Shown piece after piece: positions 17,388 to 28,213 of a stretch of 64,000 nt of DNA. The notes under the pieces are model-generated. The model did no database searches. It saw nothing but the letters and a program-made list of their open reading frames with translations, and was not told where the DNA came from. Position 1 is the first letter of the stretch, and the number at the start of each line of letters is the position of its first letter. The position numbers were made by a program, and so were the translations under genes. Origin of the DNA: Frankia sp. AiPa1 (GTDB taxonomy: Bacteria > Actinomycetota > Actinomycetes > Frankiales > Frankiaceae); contig NZ_JALKFZ020000175.1 in NCBI RefSeq assembly GCF_023243075.1, positions 62,001 to 126,000 on the forward strand. Reading direction: 5' to 3'.

Positions 17388-18833
17388 TCAGGAGGGCAGG
17401 ATGCGCTCGATGAACTCCTCGAGCTGCGCGACGTTGCGGCACTCGACCATCTCGTCGACGACGTCGGCGTAGACGTCGGTCGCGGAGTCGCCCGAACCCC
17501 AGTAGCCGCGCGGCTCGGGGTTGAGCCAGTAGGCGTGCCGGGCCTGCCCGCACAGCCGGCGAAACAGCTGCGCCGACGTCGGCCGGTAGTTGTTGCGGGC
17601 GTCACCGAGAATAAGCAACGAGGTGCGCGGGCCAACGGACTCGCCGTACCGCTCGGCGAACACGTCAATGGCATGGCCGTAGTCGCTGTGCCCGTCGTAC
17701 CAGACGAGCTCGGCCTCGCTGGAGATGCGGGCCATCATGTCGCCGAGGTCAAGTCCGCGCAGGAAGCGAGTGACCTCGTCGGTGGTGTCGATGAACGCGA
17801 ACGCACGGACCTTGGAGAACTGCTCGCGCAGGGCATGGGTAAGCAGCAACGTGAAATGCGCGAACGACGCCACCGACCCGGATACGTCACAGAGCACGAC
17901 GAGCTCGGGCTTGTGCGGCTTGCGGGGCCGGAACTTGGTGTCGACCGGCACGCCGCCGGTGGCCAGGGAGGCACGGACCGTGCGGCGAAAGTCAAGCCGG
18001 CCGGTGCGGCCGAGGTGGCGCCGTGCGGTGAGCTGGGTGGCCAGGCGCCGGGCCAGCGGATACACCTGCCGGCGCAGTTCGATCAGGTCACGCTGGGAGG
18101 CACGCAGGAACTCGACCTGGTCGTCGAGTGGCCCGACCGCACTGCGCTCCACCGCCTCGATGCCACGTTCCTCCGCCATCCGACGGCGCACCTCGGCGGC
18201 GACCATCTCCTCGAACGCACGGATCCGGTCACTGATCGTCTGCCGGGCGACCCGCTCGGCGAGGCCGCCACGCTCCGCCTCGCCCAGGCGATCGTTCAGC
18301 AGCTGGGCGATCAGGGTCTCGGCGGACATCGCGCGCAGGGCCCGGTACAGGTACCAGGAACGGCCGGTGCTGCCACCGACGCCCGCGCCGCCGCCGAAGG
18401 ACGTCACCGCTCGGCGGGCGAGGTCGCGCAGTGCCTCGTCGTTGCCGTCGCGCAACGCGTCGAGCAGCTGGTCGCGCAGCGCACGGCGCAGCTCCTCGAG
18501 TTCCTCGGGACTGAGGTCCTCGGGCGCGGGCGCCTTGTCGACAGGCTCGCCGTCTCCGGACCCGGACGCCGCATGCGGTTCCGGAGACGGGTCGAGCGAT
18601 ACGCCGTCGCCGATGCGGGGCGGGAAATACAGGTCGAAGAGGGTGTCGAAAGCTGACCGATAGAGCGGCCGTTTGATCAGCGTCGCCGCGAACGCGGCAC
18701 GCACGGCATCCCGATCGGCCCAGCCCATGGCGCCGACGGCGGTGGCCGCGTCCACTGTCTCGGCGCTGCTCACCGGTATCCCGGCGCGACGCAGCGCAGC
18801 GACGAAATCGACGGTGCGGTCCAGCAGGTTCAT
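17388..18833 (-). CDS. VWA-domain (CoxE-like) protein
   Basis: A 481-residue protein. The N-terminal part is helical (DRTVDFVAALRRAGIPVSSA), with an acidic Pro-rich linker at about 85-115; the C-terminal von Willebrand A domain has the MIDAS motif CDVSGSVASFA (about residue 312), and later TT and D residues consistent with metal binding. CoxE-like proteins act with MoxR-type AAA ATPases as chaperones that load metals or remodel enzymes. It lies 73 bp downstream of a moxR gene in the same direction, so the two probably form one machine. The client is unknown. Confidence 0.88.
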   Translation of the reverse strand: MNLLDRTVDFVAALRRAGIPVSSAETVDAATAVGAMGWADRDAVRAAFAATLIKRPLYRSAFDTLFDLYFPPRIGDGVSLDPSPEPHAASGSGDGEPVDKAPAPEDLSPEELEELRRALRDQLLDALRDGNDEALRDLARRAVTSFGGGAGVGGSTGRSWYLYRALRAMSAETLIAQLLNDRLGEAERGGLAERVARQTISDRIRAFEEMVAAEVRRRMAEERGIEAVERSAVGPLDDQVEFLRASQRDLIELRRQVYPLARRLATQLTARRHLGRTGRLDFRRTVRASLATGGVPVDTKFRPRKPHKPELVVLCDVSGSVASFAHFTLLLTHALREQFSKVRAFAFIDTTDEVTRFLRGLDLGDMMARISSEAELVWYDGHSDYGHAIDVFAERYGESVGPRTSLLILGDARNNYRPTSAQLFRRLCGQARHAYWLNPEPRGYWGSGDSATDVYADVVDEMVECRNVAQLEEFIERILPS

Positions 18834-18906
18834 GCCGGCGCTCCCCTGAGTCGTCCGTCGGTGTTGGCCTGGTCGGCTGGTCGGCTGGTCGGAGACCAGG
18901 AAACGG

Positions 18907-19794
18907 TCAGTTCGCGGTGAGCTTCAGGTGGCCGATGGCACGTGCCTGGTCGCTGGCGTGTTTGAGCACGACGCCGAGCGTGGAGGCAACCGCCTTCTCG
19001 TCGAAGGTGTCGAAGCCAAGGGCAAGCACGGTCTGCGCCCAGTCGATCGTCTCGGCGATCGACGGCGCCTTCTTGAGCTCCATCGCCCGCAGCGCCCGCA
19101 CGATTCGCACGAGCGACTCGGCCAGCTTCTCCGACAGGTCGGGGACCCGGGAGAGCACGATCTCCTTCTCCCGCTCGGCCGACGGATAGTCGAGGTTGAG
19201 ATACAGGCAGCGTCGCTTGAGCGCCTCGGACAGCTCCCGGGTGGCGTTCGACGTGAGAACGACAAACGGTCGACGGGACGCGGTGATCGTGCCAAGTTCG
19301 GGGATCGTCACCTGGAAGTCGGAGAGCACTTCGAGCAGCAGGCCCTCCACCTCGACGTCGGCCTTGTCGGTCTCGTCGATGAGCAGCACCGTCGGCGACT
19401 CGCGGCGGATCGCGGTCAGCAGCGGCCGGGAGAGCAGGAACTCCTCGCTGAAGATGTCATCGTGGGCCTGCTGCCAGCCCCCCTCGTCACCCGAGCCGGA
19501 ACCCGCCTGGATACGCAGGAGCTGCTTCTTGTAGTTCCACTCGTAGAGCGCACGGGCCTCGTCCAGACCCTCGTAGCACTGCAGACGGATCAGCTCGGCA
19601 CCGACGCAGGTGGCGAGGGCCTTGGCAAGCTCGGTCTTGCCCACGCCTGCCGGCCCCTCGACCAAAAGCGGCTTGCGCAGCCGGTCGGCGAGGAAAACGG
19701 TGGTCGCGATCGCCTCGTCCGCGAGGTAGCCGGTCGTGCCAAGGCGTTCCCGCACGTCCGCCACATCAGCGAAGGCGTGTTCCTGTAGCGACAT
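18907..19794 (-). CDS. MoxR-family AAA+ ATPase
   Basis: A 295-residue ATPase with Walker A GPAGVGKTE (about residue 45), Walker B VLLIDETDKAD, sensor 1 VLTSNATRELS and an arginine-finger region ALKRRCLYLNLDYP. This set defines the MoxR branch that works with VWA proteins. The ATG at 19794, preceded by GGAAGG, is preferred over longer in-frame starts that add a Cys/Arg-rich segment. It heads a two-gene unit with the downstream VWA protein. Confidence 0.92.
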   Translation of the reverse strand: MSLQEHAFADVADVRERLGTTGYLADEAIATTVFLADRLRKPLLVEGPAGVGKTELAKALATCVGAELIRLQCYEGLDEARALYEWNYKKQLLRIQAGSGSGDEGGWQQAHDDIFSEEFLLSRPLLTAIRRESPTVLLIDETDKADVEVEGLLLEVLSDFQVTIPELGTITASRRPFVVLTSNATRELSEALKRRCLYLNLDYPSAEREKEIVLSRVPDLSEKLAESLVRIVRALRAMELKKAPSIAETIDWAQTVLALGFDTFDEKAVASTLGVVLKHASDQARAIGHLKLTAN

Positions 19795-20003
19795 GGCCAC
19801 CTTCCGTCCCCGACTCAAGCACCGCACCATCCATAGTGCCAGGCACACGTGTCACACGTGTACTTCACGGTCTGTTTATGGACCGATGCACCCAGGTTGG
19901 ACGAGCACGGACGAGGCCGGCAGCGACCGGACGAATCGTCGCCCGGATCACCGGCCCACCACCGGATCCCCTGGCCACCGCCGGATCGCGGGCCGCCGCC
20001 GGA

Positions 20004-21632
20004 TCAGTCGATCCGCTCGTAGGCCGGCAGCGTGAGGAACTCGGCGAACTGCTCGCCGAGCGCCGTCTCCTCGAACACCGCGGCCGCGTCCTTCCATCGC
20101 CCGCCGTCGAACGCCGCCTCACCCACGGTGGCGCGCAGCTCGTCGAGCACCTCGGTGAGCATCGCGCGCACCAGTTCGGCGGTGACCGGCCGGCCATCGT
20201 CGTCGAGCGTGACGCCGGCCGCGATCCACTGGAAGATCTGGCTGCGGGAGATCTCCGCGGTCGCCGCGTCCTCCATCAGGTTGTCGATGCCGACCGCGCC
20301 GGTCCCGCGCAGCCAGCTCTCGAGGTAACGCACGCCGACGCTGATGTTGCCGCGCAGGCCGGCGGCGGTGATCGCGCCGGGAGTGTCCCGCACCGCGAGC
20401 AGGTCGGCGGCACTCACCTGGACGTCGTCGCGTTGCCGGCCGAGCTGGTTCGGCGCCGAGCCCAGCACGCCGTCGAACACCTCCGTGCACACCGGAACGA
20501 GATCGGGATGCGCCACCCAGCTGCCGTCGAACCCGTCGCCGGACTCACGCTCCTTGTCGGCGCGAACCTTCGCCAGCGCCGCCGCGTTGACCTGCGGGTC
20601 GCGCCGGGACGGGATGAACGCTGCCATCCCGCCGATCGCGTGCGCGCCGTGCCGGTGGCACGTCGAGACCAGCAGCTCGGTATAGGCGCGCAGGAAGGGC
20701 ACGGTCATCGTCACGCTGTTGCGGTCAGGCAGCAGGAACTCGGCTGGCCGGGACGCGAACGTCTTGATGGTGGAGAACATGTAGTCCCAGCGTCCGGCGT
20801 TGAGCCCGGCGGAGTGCTCGCGCAGTTCATAGAGGATCTCGGCCATCTCGAACGCGGCGGGCAGGGTCTCGATGAGCACTGTCGCCCGGATCGTGCCCAC
20901 CGGCAGGCCGAGTTCGGCCTGCGCGGCGGTGAAGACGTCGTTCCACAGCCGTGCCTCGAGATGGCTCTCCATCTTGGGCAGGTAGAAGTACGGTCCGCGC
21001 CCGATCGCCCGAAGCGCGCGGGCGTTGCGGAACAGGTAGAGCCCGGCGTCGAACAGCGCACCCACGATCGGTGTGCCGTCGACGAGAAGATGCCGCTCGG
21101 GCAGATGCCATCCGCGGGGGCGCACGACGAGAGTCGCGATGGTCTCGTTCAACGTGTAGCGGCGGCCGTCCGGGTTGGCGTGGACGAGCGTGCCGGCGAT
21201 GGCCTCGCTCAGGTTGTGCTGCCCGACGACCATGTTCGACCAGGTCGGGACGTTGGCATCCTCGAAGTCCGCCATGAACACCTTCGCACCGCTGTTCAGG
21301 GCGTTGATGAGCATCTTCGCGTCGGTGGGACCTGTGATCTCGGCGCGCCGGTCGACGAGGCCGGGCGCCGGGGGCGCGACCTGCCAGTCGCCGGCGCGGA
21401 TGTCGGCAGTCTCGGGAAGGAAGTCCACGCTCGCGCCGGCGGCGATCGCGGCGCGGCGCGTGGCCCGAGCCGCGAGCAGCTCGTTGCGACGGGCGGCGAA
21501 CGTGCGGTGCAGACCCGCGACAAACGCGATCGCCTCGTCCGAAAGCACCGCATCGACCTGCGCCGACGTCAGACCCGCAACGTCGCGTACCACCGAGACA
21601 CCCTGTGTGCTCACACCGACCAGATCGCCCAT
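20004..21632 (-). CDS. aceB: Malate synthase A
   Basis: A 542-residue enzyme of the glyoxylate shunt (glyoxylate + acetyl-CoA to malate). The family signature [17 protein letters not shown] corresponds to the KDHS-x-GLNCGRWDY pattern; [31 protein letters not shown] and the C-terminal [12 protein letters not shown] are typical of the A isoform. ATG at 21632. It lies between proA and moxR on the same strand, without an isocitrate lyase gene in the window. Confidence 0.95.
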   Translation of the reverse strand: MGDLVGVSTQGVSVVRDVAGLTSAQVDAVLSDEAIAFVAGLHRTFAARRNELLAARATRRAAIAAGASVDFLPETADIRAGDWQVAPPAPGLVDRRAEITGPTDAKMLINALNSGAKVFMADFEDANVPTWSNMVVGQHNLSEAIAGTLVHANPDGRRYTLNETIATLVVRPRGWHLPERHLLVDGTPIVGALFDAGLYLFRNARALRAIGRGPYFYLPKMESHLEARLWNDVFTAAQAELGLPVGTIRATVLIETLPAAFEMAEILYELREHSAGLNAGRWDYMFSTIKTFASRPAEFLLPDRNSVTMTVPFLRAYTELLVSTCHRHGAHAIGGMAAFIPSRRDPQVNAAALAKVRADKERESGDGFDGSWVAHPDLVPVCTEVFDGVLGSAPNQLGRQRDDVQVSAADLLAVRDTPGAITAAGLRGNISVGVRYLESWLRGTGAVGIDNLMEDAATAEISRSQIFQWIAAGVTLDDDGRPVTAELVRAMLTEVLDELRATVGEAAFDGGRWKDAAAVFEETALGEQFAEFLTLPAYERID

Positions 21633-21878
21633 GCCCGTCCCTCACCTTCTGCGCGGCACGCCCATCCTGCGCGGCTCACCGTCGCTGTCCGTCGCCTCTG
21701 CCAGTGTCGGACCTGGGCCCGTCGGCCGCACATCAGTCACGCTTCGGCGGGCCGCGTCGTGAGCGGGTTCACGGCGCAGGTGCCAGTATGAACGCTGGTT
21801 ACGTGACGCCGCGGACGTCATCCCCGCGGGGCGACGGTGCCCCGCGGCGGTCCAGAGGCGTCGGTCTGGGGACACCGC

Positions 21879-23153
21879 TCAGGAGACGAGATGTCCGTCC
21901 CCGATACCGACCCAGGTGGTCGACGTCAGCTCCGTCAGCCCCATCGGGCCGCGGGCGTGCAACTTCTGGGTGGAGATTCCGATCTCGGCGCCCATCCCGA
22001 ACCGCTCGCCGTCGGTGAACCGGGTCGAGGCGTTGACCAGCACGGCCGCGCTGTCACAGGTGGCGATGAACCGGCGGGAGGCGCCCAACGAGCGGGTGAC
22101 GATCGCCTCGGTGTGCCCGGTGCCCCACCGGCGGATGTGCGCCACGGCGTCGTCCAGCGAGTCGACGACCCGCACCGCGAGATCCAGCGAGAGGTACTCC
22201 GCCGCCCAGTCCTCGTCGGTCGCCGGCACGGCCCGCACCCCCTCGATGCTCCGGGCCGCGGTGCACACGCTCTCGTCGCCGTGCACGGTGACCCCGGCCT
22301 CGGCGAGCGCCGCGAGCACGGACGGCAGGAAGGGGTCCGCGACACCGCGGTGGATCAGCAGCGTCTCGGCGGAGTTGCAGACCGAGACCCGATGGGTCTT
22401 CGAGTTGAGGGCGATCGCGAGCGCCTGGTCGAGGTCGGCGTCGGCGTCCACGTACACGTGGCAGTTGCCGGTACCGGTCTCGATGACGGGCACCGTCGAC
22501 TCCTCGACGACCGCGCGGATAAGGCCGGCGCCGCCACGCGGGATGAGCACGTCGACCAGCCCGCGCAGCCGCATCAGGTGCTTGACCGACTCGTGGTCGA
22601 CCCCGGGGACAAGCTGGACCGCGTCGGCTGGCAGGCCCGCGGCCTCGGCGGCGTCACACAGGACGCCGACCAGCGCGGTGTTCGAGCGCACGGCCGACGC
22701 GCTGCCCCGCAGCAGTGCCGCGTTGCCGCTTTTCAGGCACAGCCCGGCGGCGTCGACGGTGACGTTCGGCCGGGCCTCGTAGATGATCCCGACGACGCCC
22801 AGCGGGACGCGGACCTGACGCAGCTCCAGGCCGTTCGGCAGCACCCGCCCACGGACGACCTCACCGACCGGATCGTCGAGGCCGGCGACCTGGCGCAGGC
22901 CATCAGCCATGGCCGCGAGCCGGGCCGGGGTGAGGGTCAGCCGGTCGACCATGGCCTCGGGCGTACCCGCGGCCCGCGCGGCCTCGACATCCTGTCCGTT
23001 CGCGTCGATCAGTTCGGCCGACCGGGCGGCCAGCGCCTCGGCCATGGCGAGCAGTGCCCGGTCCTTGGCCTCCCGGCTCACCGTGGCCAGCGCCGCCGCC
23101 GCGATCCTGGCCCGCTCGGCCGTTTCGCGGACAGCTTCCGCTGAGGTATTCAT
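21879..23153 (-). CDS. proA: Gamma-glutamyl phosphate reductase
   Basis: A 424-residue aldehyde-dehydrogenase-fold enzyme for the second step of proline synthesis. Signature elements: [32 protein letters not shown], catalytic Cys in [13 protein letters not shown] and the C-terminal [15 protein letters not shown] at 23153 opens the conserved domain. In many actinobacteria it directly follows proB; here sbcD-sbcC, on the opposite strand, separates them. Confidence 0.96.
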   Translation of the reverse strand: MNTSAEAVRETAERARIAAAALATVSREAKDRALLAMAEALAARSAELIDANGQDVEAARAAGTPEAMVDRLTLTPARLAAMADGLRQVAGLDDPVGEVVRGRVLPNGLELRQVRVPLGVVGIIYEARPNVTVDAAGLCLKSGNAALLRGSASAVRSNTALVGVLCDAAEAAGLPADAVQLVPGVDHESVKHLMRLRGLVDVLIPRGGAGLIRAVVEESTVPVIETGTGNCHVYVDADADLDQALAIALNSKTHRVSVCNSAETLLIHRGVADPFLPSVLAALAEAGVTVHGDESVCTAARSIEGVRAVPATDEDWAAEYLSLDLAVRVVDSLDDAVAHIRRWGTGHTEAIVTRSLGASRRFIATCDSAAVLVNASTRFTDGERFGMGAEIGISTQKLHARGPMGLTELTSTTWVGIGDGHLVS

Positions 23154-23498
23154 CTGTTGAGATCCTCCAGTGCTGCGGGTGCCGCCGCGCACCACGCGCC
23201 CTTCGAGGCTACCGGCCAACCGGCATCCCTCGCCGGCTTCACGCCAGCCTGTGGACAGCCACCCGTGCAGACGTGTCCTGTGGACAGCGATCGCCGCGGA
23301 GCTGGCGACCGGCGAACAGCGGTCACGGCCGGTCGTCACCGGCGTTACGGCGCAGCACGTCCGATCTGCGGTTCGGGACGCCGCGCGCACCAGATCCACG
23401 GCCATCGCGCCAAGGCAGTCGACGCGGCACAGTCACACATCCGCGCAGGCCGACCCCCCATGCCCGAACGACGTGACGGCCCGCCTACCGTGATCCGC
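23154..23498. other. Divergent proA / sbcD intergenic region
   Basis: 345 bp without a supported gene. It should hold the promoters of proA (minus) and sbcD (plus). I see no convincing promoter hexamers or hairpins. Confidence 0.5.
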
Positions 23499-24770
23499 AT
23501 GCTGGCCCTGCACACCTCCGACTGGCACCTCGGCCGCGCGCTGCACGGGCACGATCTGCTCCCGGCCCAGGTCGCCCTGGTCGACCATTTCGTGGAGGTC
23601 GTCCGCACCGAGCGGGTCGACCTCGTTCTCGTCGCCGGCGACGTGCACGACCGGGCAATCCCGCCGGTGCGCGCACTGGAACTGTTCAACGACGCGCTGT
23701 CACGGCTGCGCGACGCGGGCGCCCGGGTCGTGGTGATCAGCGGCAATCATGACGCCGCGCGGCGTCTCGGCGACAAAGCCGGCCTGCTCGACCCGCGGAT
23801 CAGCATCCGCACCAGTCCCACCGCCGTCGCCCGGCCTGTCGTCATCGCCGACTCCCACGGCTCCGTACGCGTCTACCCGATTCCCTACCTGGAGCCCACC
23901 AGCGCTCCCGCTCTCCTTCCCGACACCGGCGACCCTGACGTTGGCGGCCCTGATGTCGACCAGCGCACTGCCGACCGGAGCGTCTCGACCGGTGAGCCGA
24001 ACGCTGACGGCGACCTGGCCACCGGCGAGCAGCGCGAGGACGGGGGTGCAGACAGGAGGACCGTCAGGCCGGCAGCCCTGATGCGCAGGGCGATGGGTGC
24101 GGTTCGGGCCGATCTTCACGGGCATCCGGGTGCCCGAAGTGTGGTGCTCGGACACGTCTGGGTGACCGGTGGCTCGACCAGTGACAGTGAGCGGGACATC
24201 TCCGTCGGCGGGCTCGGCAACGTACCGGCGGGCCTGTTCGACGGCATCACCTACACGGCGCTCGGCCATCTGCACCGTCCGCAGGCGATCACCCACGCCA
24301 TCCGGTACAGCGGATCACCGATGGCGTTCTCGTTCTCCGAGGCGTCCGACCGCAAGGCGTCCCTGCTCGTCGAGCTTGGCCCTGGCGGGCTGGGGGCGGT
24401 GCACGCCGTGCCCGTCCCGGTGGAACGCCGGCTCACCGTGCTACGCGGCGCCCTCGCCGACCTGCTCGCCTCGCCCGCCCACTCCCCGTACGAGCGCGAC
24501 ATCGTCGCGGCGGTGGTCACCGATCCGGTCCGCCCGCTCGATGCGATGGTGACGCTGCAACGCCGCTTCCCGTTCGCGGTACGCCTCACCCATGAGCCGC
24601 CCGCCGCGGACTCCGACGAGCGCAGTTTCGCCGCGCGCACCCGCGGCCGCACTGACCTGGAGATCGCGTTGGCCTTCGTCACGCACGTTCGTACCGCCCC
24701 GTCGCCGGGCGAGCGGGGTCTGCTCAGCGAGGCGCTGGACGCCGCCCGCGCCGCCGAGGACGCCGCCTGA
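23499..24770 (+). CDS. sbcD: Exonuclease SbcCD subunit D
   Basis: A 423-residue Mre11-type nuclease with the phosphoesterase motifs HTSDWHLGRALHG, VLVAGDVHDRAI, VISGNHDAARRL and VLGHVWVTGG / ALGHLHRPQ. A low-complexity Asp/Gly/Thr-rich insert of about 55 residues (near 145-200) separates the third and fourth motif regions, longer than usual. Start: ATG at 23499, or GTG at 23490 three codons earlier; no strong ribosome-binding site is seen for either. It is coupled to sbcC by a TGATG overlap. Confidence 0.93.
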   Translation: MLALHTSDWHLGRALHGHDLLPAQVALVDHFVEVVRTERVDLVLVAGDVHDRAIPPVRALELFNDALSRLRDAGARVVVISGNHDAARRLGDKAGLLDPRISIRTSPTAVARPVVIADSHGSVRVYPIPYLEPTSAPALLPDTGDPDVGGPDVDQRTADRSVSTGEPNADGDLATGEQREDGGADRRTVRPAALMRRAMGAVRADLHGHPGARSVVLGHVWVTGGSTSDSERDISVGGLGNVPAGLFDGITYTALGHLHRPQAITHAIRYSGSPMAFSFSEASDRKASLLVELGPGGLGAVHAVPVPVERRLTVLRGALADLLASPAHSPYERDIVAAVVTDPVRPLDAMVTLQRRFPFAVRLTHEPPAADSDERSFAARTRGRTDLEIALAFVTHVRTAPSPGERGLLSEALDAARAAEDAA

Positions 24771-27700
24771 TGCGCCCGCACCGGCTGAGTCTGGAGGCGT
24801 TCGGCGCGTTCCCTGGGCGGGTCGACCTCGATCTCGACGAGGTCGGTGGGGGTGGCCTGCTGCTGCTGTGCGGGGAGACCGGCGGGGGCAAGACCACTCT
24901 GCTCGACGCGATCGGCTTCGCCCTGTTCGGCGAGGTCCCGGGTCTGCGCGGCAAGCTCGCCGGCGGTCCCGACCTGCGGTCGCACCACGCGCCGGCGGCG
25001 GCCCGGCCATGGGTGAGCCTGGAGTTCACCGTGGCCGGCGACCGGTACCGGACCACCCGCTCCCCCGCCTGGGACCGCCCACGACGCGCCAGCGGCACCA
25101 CCCGGGCGCATCCCACCGCCACTCTGGAGCACCGGCTCGCCACCACCGGTGCGCCCCGCCGCTCAGCGACGGCGGGCGCCCACGCCCGCGGGCTCCCGGC
25201 CGACAGCATCTCGGCCGGCGACGCCTCGGCCACCAGCGCCTCAGCCACCAGCGTCTCGGCCGACGGGTGGGAGACGATCGCCAGCCGCCCGCAGGACGTG
25301 GGCCACGAGATCGGCCTGCTGCTCGGCATGACCGCCGACCAGTTCTTCCAGGTCGTCATGCTGCCGCAAGGCCGGTTCGCCGACTTCCTCCAAGCCGACC
25401 ACGACGATCGGGAAAAGCTGCTCAAACGGCTGTTCCGGGTCAGCCGCTTCGAGTTCACCGAGCAGTGGCTGCACGACCGCGCCAAGACCCGCCGCACCGA
25501 CCTCGACGAGGCGAGGACCGCGCTGGGCCGGGTCGCCGCCCGCATCGCCCAGGCCGCTGGCGTCATCGAACCGGAGAGCCTGCCCGACGAGCCGTCCTGG
25601 TCTGCTGTCCTCACCGACACAGCCGCCGAGACAGCGACGGCGGCTACGGCGGATCTGCATCTCGCCCGCCAGGCCCTCGACGCCGCCGAGACCTCCCTGG
25701 CCGCCACCCGCGACCTCGCGGACCGGATCCGCCGTCGGCGCGAGCTGGACCTGCGCCACGACGAGCTCACCGGCGACCAGGACCGGATCGAGGCACTCGC
25801 GGCCACCGCCGACGCTGCCCGCCGCGCCACGGTCGTCGCCCCCGCGCTGACCGAACTGCGCCAGTTGACTGCCGCTGCCGCGCAGACCCGCACCGCGGCC
25901 GACGACGCCCACCGGTCACTTGCCCGGTATCCGGCCGACCTGCTTACGGCCACCGGCCGCACGCCGGCCCCTGACGGTGGTTCCGTGGCCGGAAATGATG
26001 TTTCGGCCGGAGGCGGCGCCGTCGAGGCCAACGATGCCTACATGGCCGACAAGGATCTCGCGGCGGACGACGCCTTGGTGATCGATCGGCTCACCGCGAC
26101 CGTTCGCGTCGCCCATGTCGAGATCGGCCGGCTGACCGGCCTCGCCCATACCCTCGCCGCCGCCCATCGGGACACCCGCGACGCCGTCGAGGCCGACGCA
26201 CAGGCCGCCGCCCACCGCGACGAGGCCGTCGGCCTGGAGGTTCGTCTGTGCGACGAACTGCCCACCCGGCTCGCTGACGCCGATGCCCGGGTCGGCGCAG
26301 CCCGCGACGCCAGTGCAGCCCTTCCCGGCCTGACCGAACGCGCTCGCTGGGCCCGGGAACTCACCGTGGCGGTCGACCAGCACCGCACCGCCGTCGCCAC
26401 CGCCCGCGACGCCCGCGCGGCGGCCGACCACACGCGCACCCATGCCGACGATCTGCGCCGAGAACGGGTCGACGCGATGACCGCCGAGCTCGCCGCCGCT
26501 CTCGTCGACGACACCCCATGCCCGGTCTGCGGCGCTCTGGAGCACCCCGACCCCGCCGAAGTCCGCGCCCGTCCGATCAGCAAAAAGGAAGAAACCGACG
26601 CCGCCAGGAAGGCAGATCGCGCGGCGATCGTCGCCGCCGATGCCTTCGGCACCGTGCGCGCCCTCGACGAACGTATCCGCACCCTGCACGCGGAGCTGAC
26701 CCGCGCTCCGTCCCAGCTCCCGCCGGCCGACCCGCTCCGGGCCGAGGTCGGCCAAGCGCCCGCTGTCGCCTCGGCGGCAGCCGAAACCGCCCTCATTCCC
26801 CCCGTCGAGCTGCTCGTGGGAGACGTCAGCGAGGCAACGGGTGCCACGGGCACCGGACACGCCGCGGTCCCCGCCGATGCCACCGGCGACTCGGATGCCA
26901 CCGGCACCGCAACGGCCCAGGATGCGGCGGTGGAGGTGGCGCTTCCAACGATCGCCGACAGGTTGGATCTCGCCGTTGACGAGCATCGGCACGCAAGCGA
27001 CGACCTGCCCGCGGCGCAGGAGGCGCAGCGCCAGGCCCAGACAGCCCTGACCGACGCGACGGCCCGGCTGGCAGCACTGCGCGAGGCCGGGTCCTCCGCC
27101 GGACTGCGCGCCGACCAGGCTCGGGATCGGGCGGCCCGCGGGCTCGCCGAGATCCCCGACAGCCTGCGGACGGACGGCGCCCTCACACGTCGGCTCGAGA
27201 CGGTGCGCGCCCTGGCCGACGATGCCGAAACCGCCCGCTACGCCGAACAGACCGCCGAGCAGGCGCGCGCCGCCCATGTCCGGGCCGGTCTCACCACCCT
27301 CGAGCTGGTCCGCCAGGCCGGCTTCACTGATCTCGACGACGCCGTCGCCGCCCTGCGCGACGATCCGTGGCTACGCGCCACCGAGACCGAGGTCCGCGAC
27401 CACCGCGACGAGCTTGCCGGCATCGCCCGCGCCCTCGCCTCCCCCGACCTTGCCGTCGACCCTGAGGCCAACCTCCCGCTGGCCGAGCACGAAGCCGCGG
27501 CGGCCCAGGCCCGGACCAGCCACGAGGCGGCCGTCGGCGCCCAGGCCCAGGCCGCACAGCGCGCGGCCGAACTCGCCGAACTGCATATCGTCTACACGGG
27601 CGGCCTCACGGCGCTGCGCCCCCTGCGCACCGAGGTCGACGAGCTGCACCACCTGGCCGAGGTCACTGCCGGCCGCGGCGGCAACACCGAGGGCATGCCG

Positions 27701-28183
27701 CTGTCAAGTTTCGTTCTCGCCGCTCGTCTGGAGGAGGTCGCCGCCGCCGCCAGCCGCCGCCTCGCCGCGATGAGCTCCGGCCGGTTCACTCTCGTCCATG
27801 ACACCGAGGGCCGCCGCGACCGTCGCCGACGGGCCGGTCTCGGCCTGCTCGTCGACGACGCCTGGACGGGTCGCCCCCGCCACACCCGCACCCTGTCCGG
27901 CGGCGAGACGTTTCAGGCGGCTCTCTCTCTTGCCCTCGGACTCGCCGACGTCGTCACCGCCGAGGCCGGCGGCCGCCGCCTCGACGCCCTGTTCATCGAC
28001 GAGGGTTTTGGCACCCTCGACGCCAACAGCCTCGACGAGGTCATGGCCGTCCTGGACGAACTGCGCTCCGGCGGCCGCCTCGTCGGCCTGGTCAGCCACG
28101 TCGCCGAACTTCGCACGCGCATCCCCAACCAGGTCCGCGTCATCAAGGAGACCAGCGGCAGCCGGGTCGAAACCACACCGTGA
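24770..28183 (+). CDS. sbcC: Exonuclease SbcCD subunit C (Rad50-like SMC ATPase)
   Basis: A 1137-residue SMC-like ATPase. Walker A GETGGGKTT (about 35-43), Q-loop region VMLPQGRFADFLQA, long Ala-rich coiled coils, the zinc hook CPVC near residue 583, the ABC signature LSGGETFQAALSLALGLADV (about 1042) and Walker B LDALFIDEGFGTLD. With SbcD it forms a complex that opens DNA hairpins and processes double-strand breaks. The coiled coils carry unusual Ala/Asp/Thr/Gly low-complexity inserts (about 130-165, 385-430 and 670-720), which may be species-specific expansions. Starts within the sbcD stop codon. Confidence 0.94.
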   Translation: MRPHRLSLEAFGAFPGRVDLDLDEVGGGGLLLLCGETGGGKTTLLDAIGFALFGEVPGLRGKLAGGPDLRSHHAPAAARPWVSLEFTVAGDRYRTTRSPAWDRPRRASGTTRAHPTATLEHRLATTGAPRRSATAGAHARGLPADSISAGDASATSASATSVSADGWETIASRPQDVGHEIGLLLGMTADQFFQVVMLPQGRFADFLQADHDDREKLLKRLFRVSRFEFTEQWLHDRAKTRRTDLDEARTALGRVAARIAQAAGVIEPESLPDEPSWSAVLTDTAAETATAATADLHLARQALDAAETSLAATRDLADRIRRRRELDLRHDELTGDQDRIEALAATADAARRATVVAPALTELRQLTAAAAQTRTAADDAHRSLARYPADLLTATGRTPAPDGGSVAGNDVSAGGGAVEANDAYMADKDLAADDALVIDRLTATVRVAHVEIGRLTGLAHTLAAAHRDTRDAVEADAQAAAHRDEAVGLEVRLCDELPTRLADADARVGAARDASAALPGLTERARWARELTVAVDQHRTAVATARDARAAADHTRTHADDLRRERVDAMTAELAAALVDDTPCPVCGALEHPDPAEVRARPISKKEETDAARKADRAAIVAADAFGTVRALDERIRTLHAELTRAPSQLPPADPLRAEVGQAPAVASAAAETALIPPVELLVGDVSEATGATGTGHAAVPADATGDSDATGTATAQDAAVEVALPTIADRLDLAVDEHRHASDDLPAAQEAQRQAQTALTDATARLAALREAGSSAGLRADQARDRAARGLAEIPDSLRTDGALTRRLETVRALADDAETARYAEQTAEQARAAHVRAGLTTLELVRQAGFTDLDDAVAALRDDPWLRATETEVRDHRDELAGIARALASPDLAVDPEANLPLAEHEAAAAQARTSHEAAVGAQAQAAQRAAELAELHIVYTGGLTALRPLRTEVDELHHLAEVTAGRGGNTEGMPLSSFVLAARLEEVAAAASRRLAAMSSGRFTLVHDTEGRRDRRRRAGLGLLVDDAWTGRPRHTRTLSGGETFQAALSLALGLADVVTAEAGGRRLDALFIDEGFGTLDANSLDEVMAVLDELRSGGRLVGLVSHVAELRTRIPNQVRVIKETSGSRVETTP

Positions 28184-28213
28184 CGGTCACCGCCAGCCGG
28201 CCGGGTGGACCCG

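Noticed and set aside
19836-21791. 651-codon plus-strand frame opposite aceB
   Set aside because: Antisense to malate synthase, no motifs, composition typical of a shadow frame.
21837-23144. Plus-strand frame opposite proA
   Set aside because: Mirrors the proA codon pattern and has no domain or ribosome-binding site.
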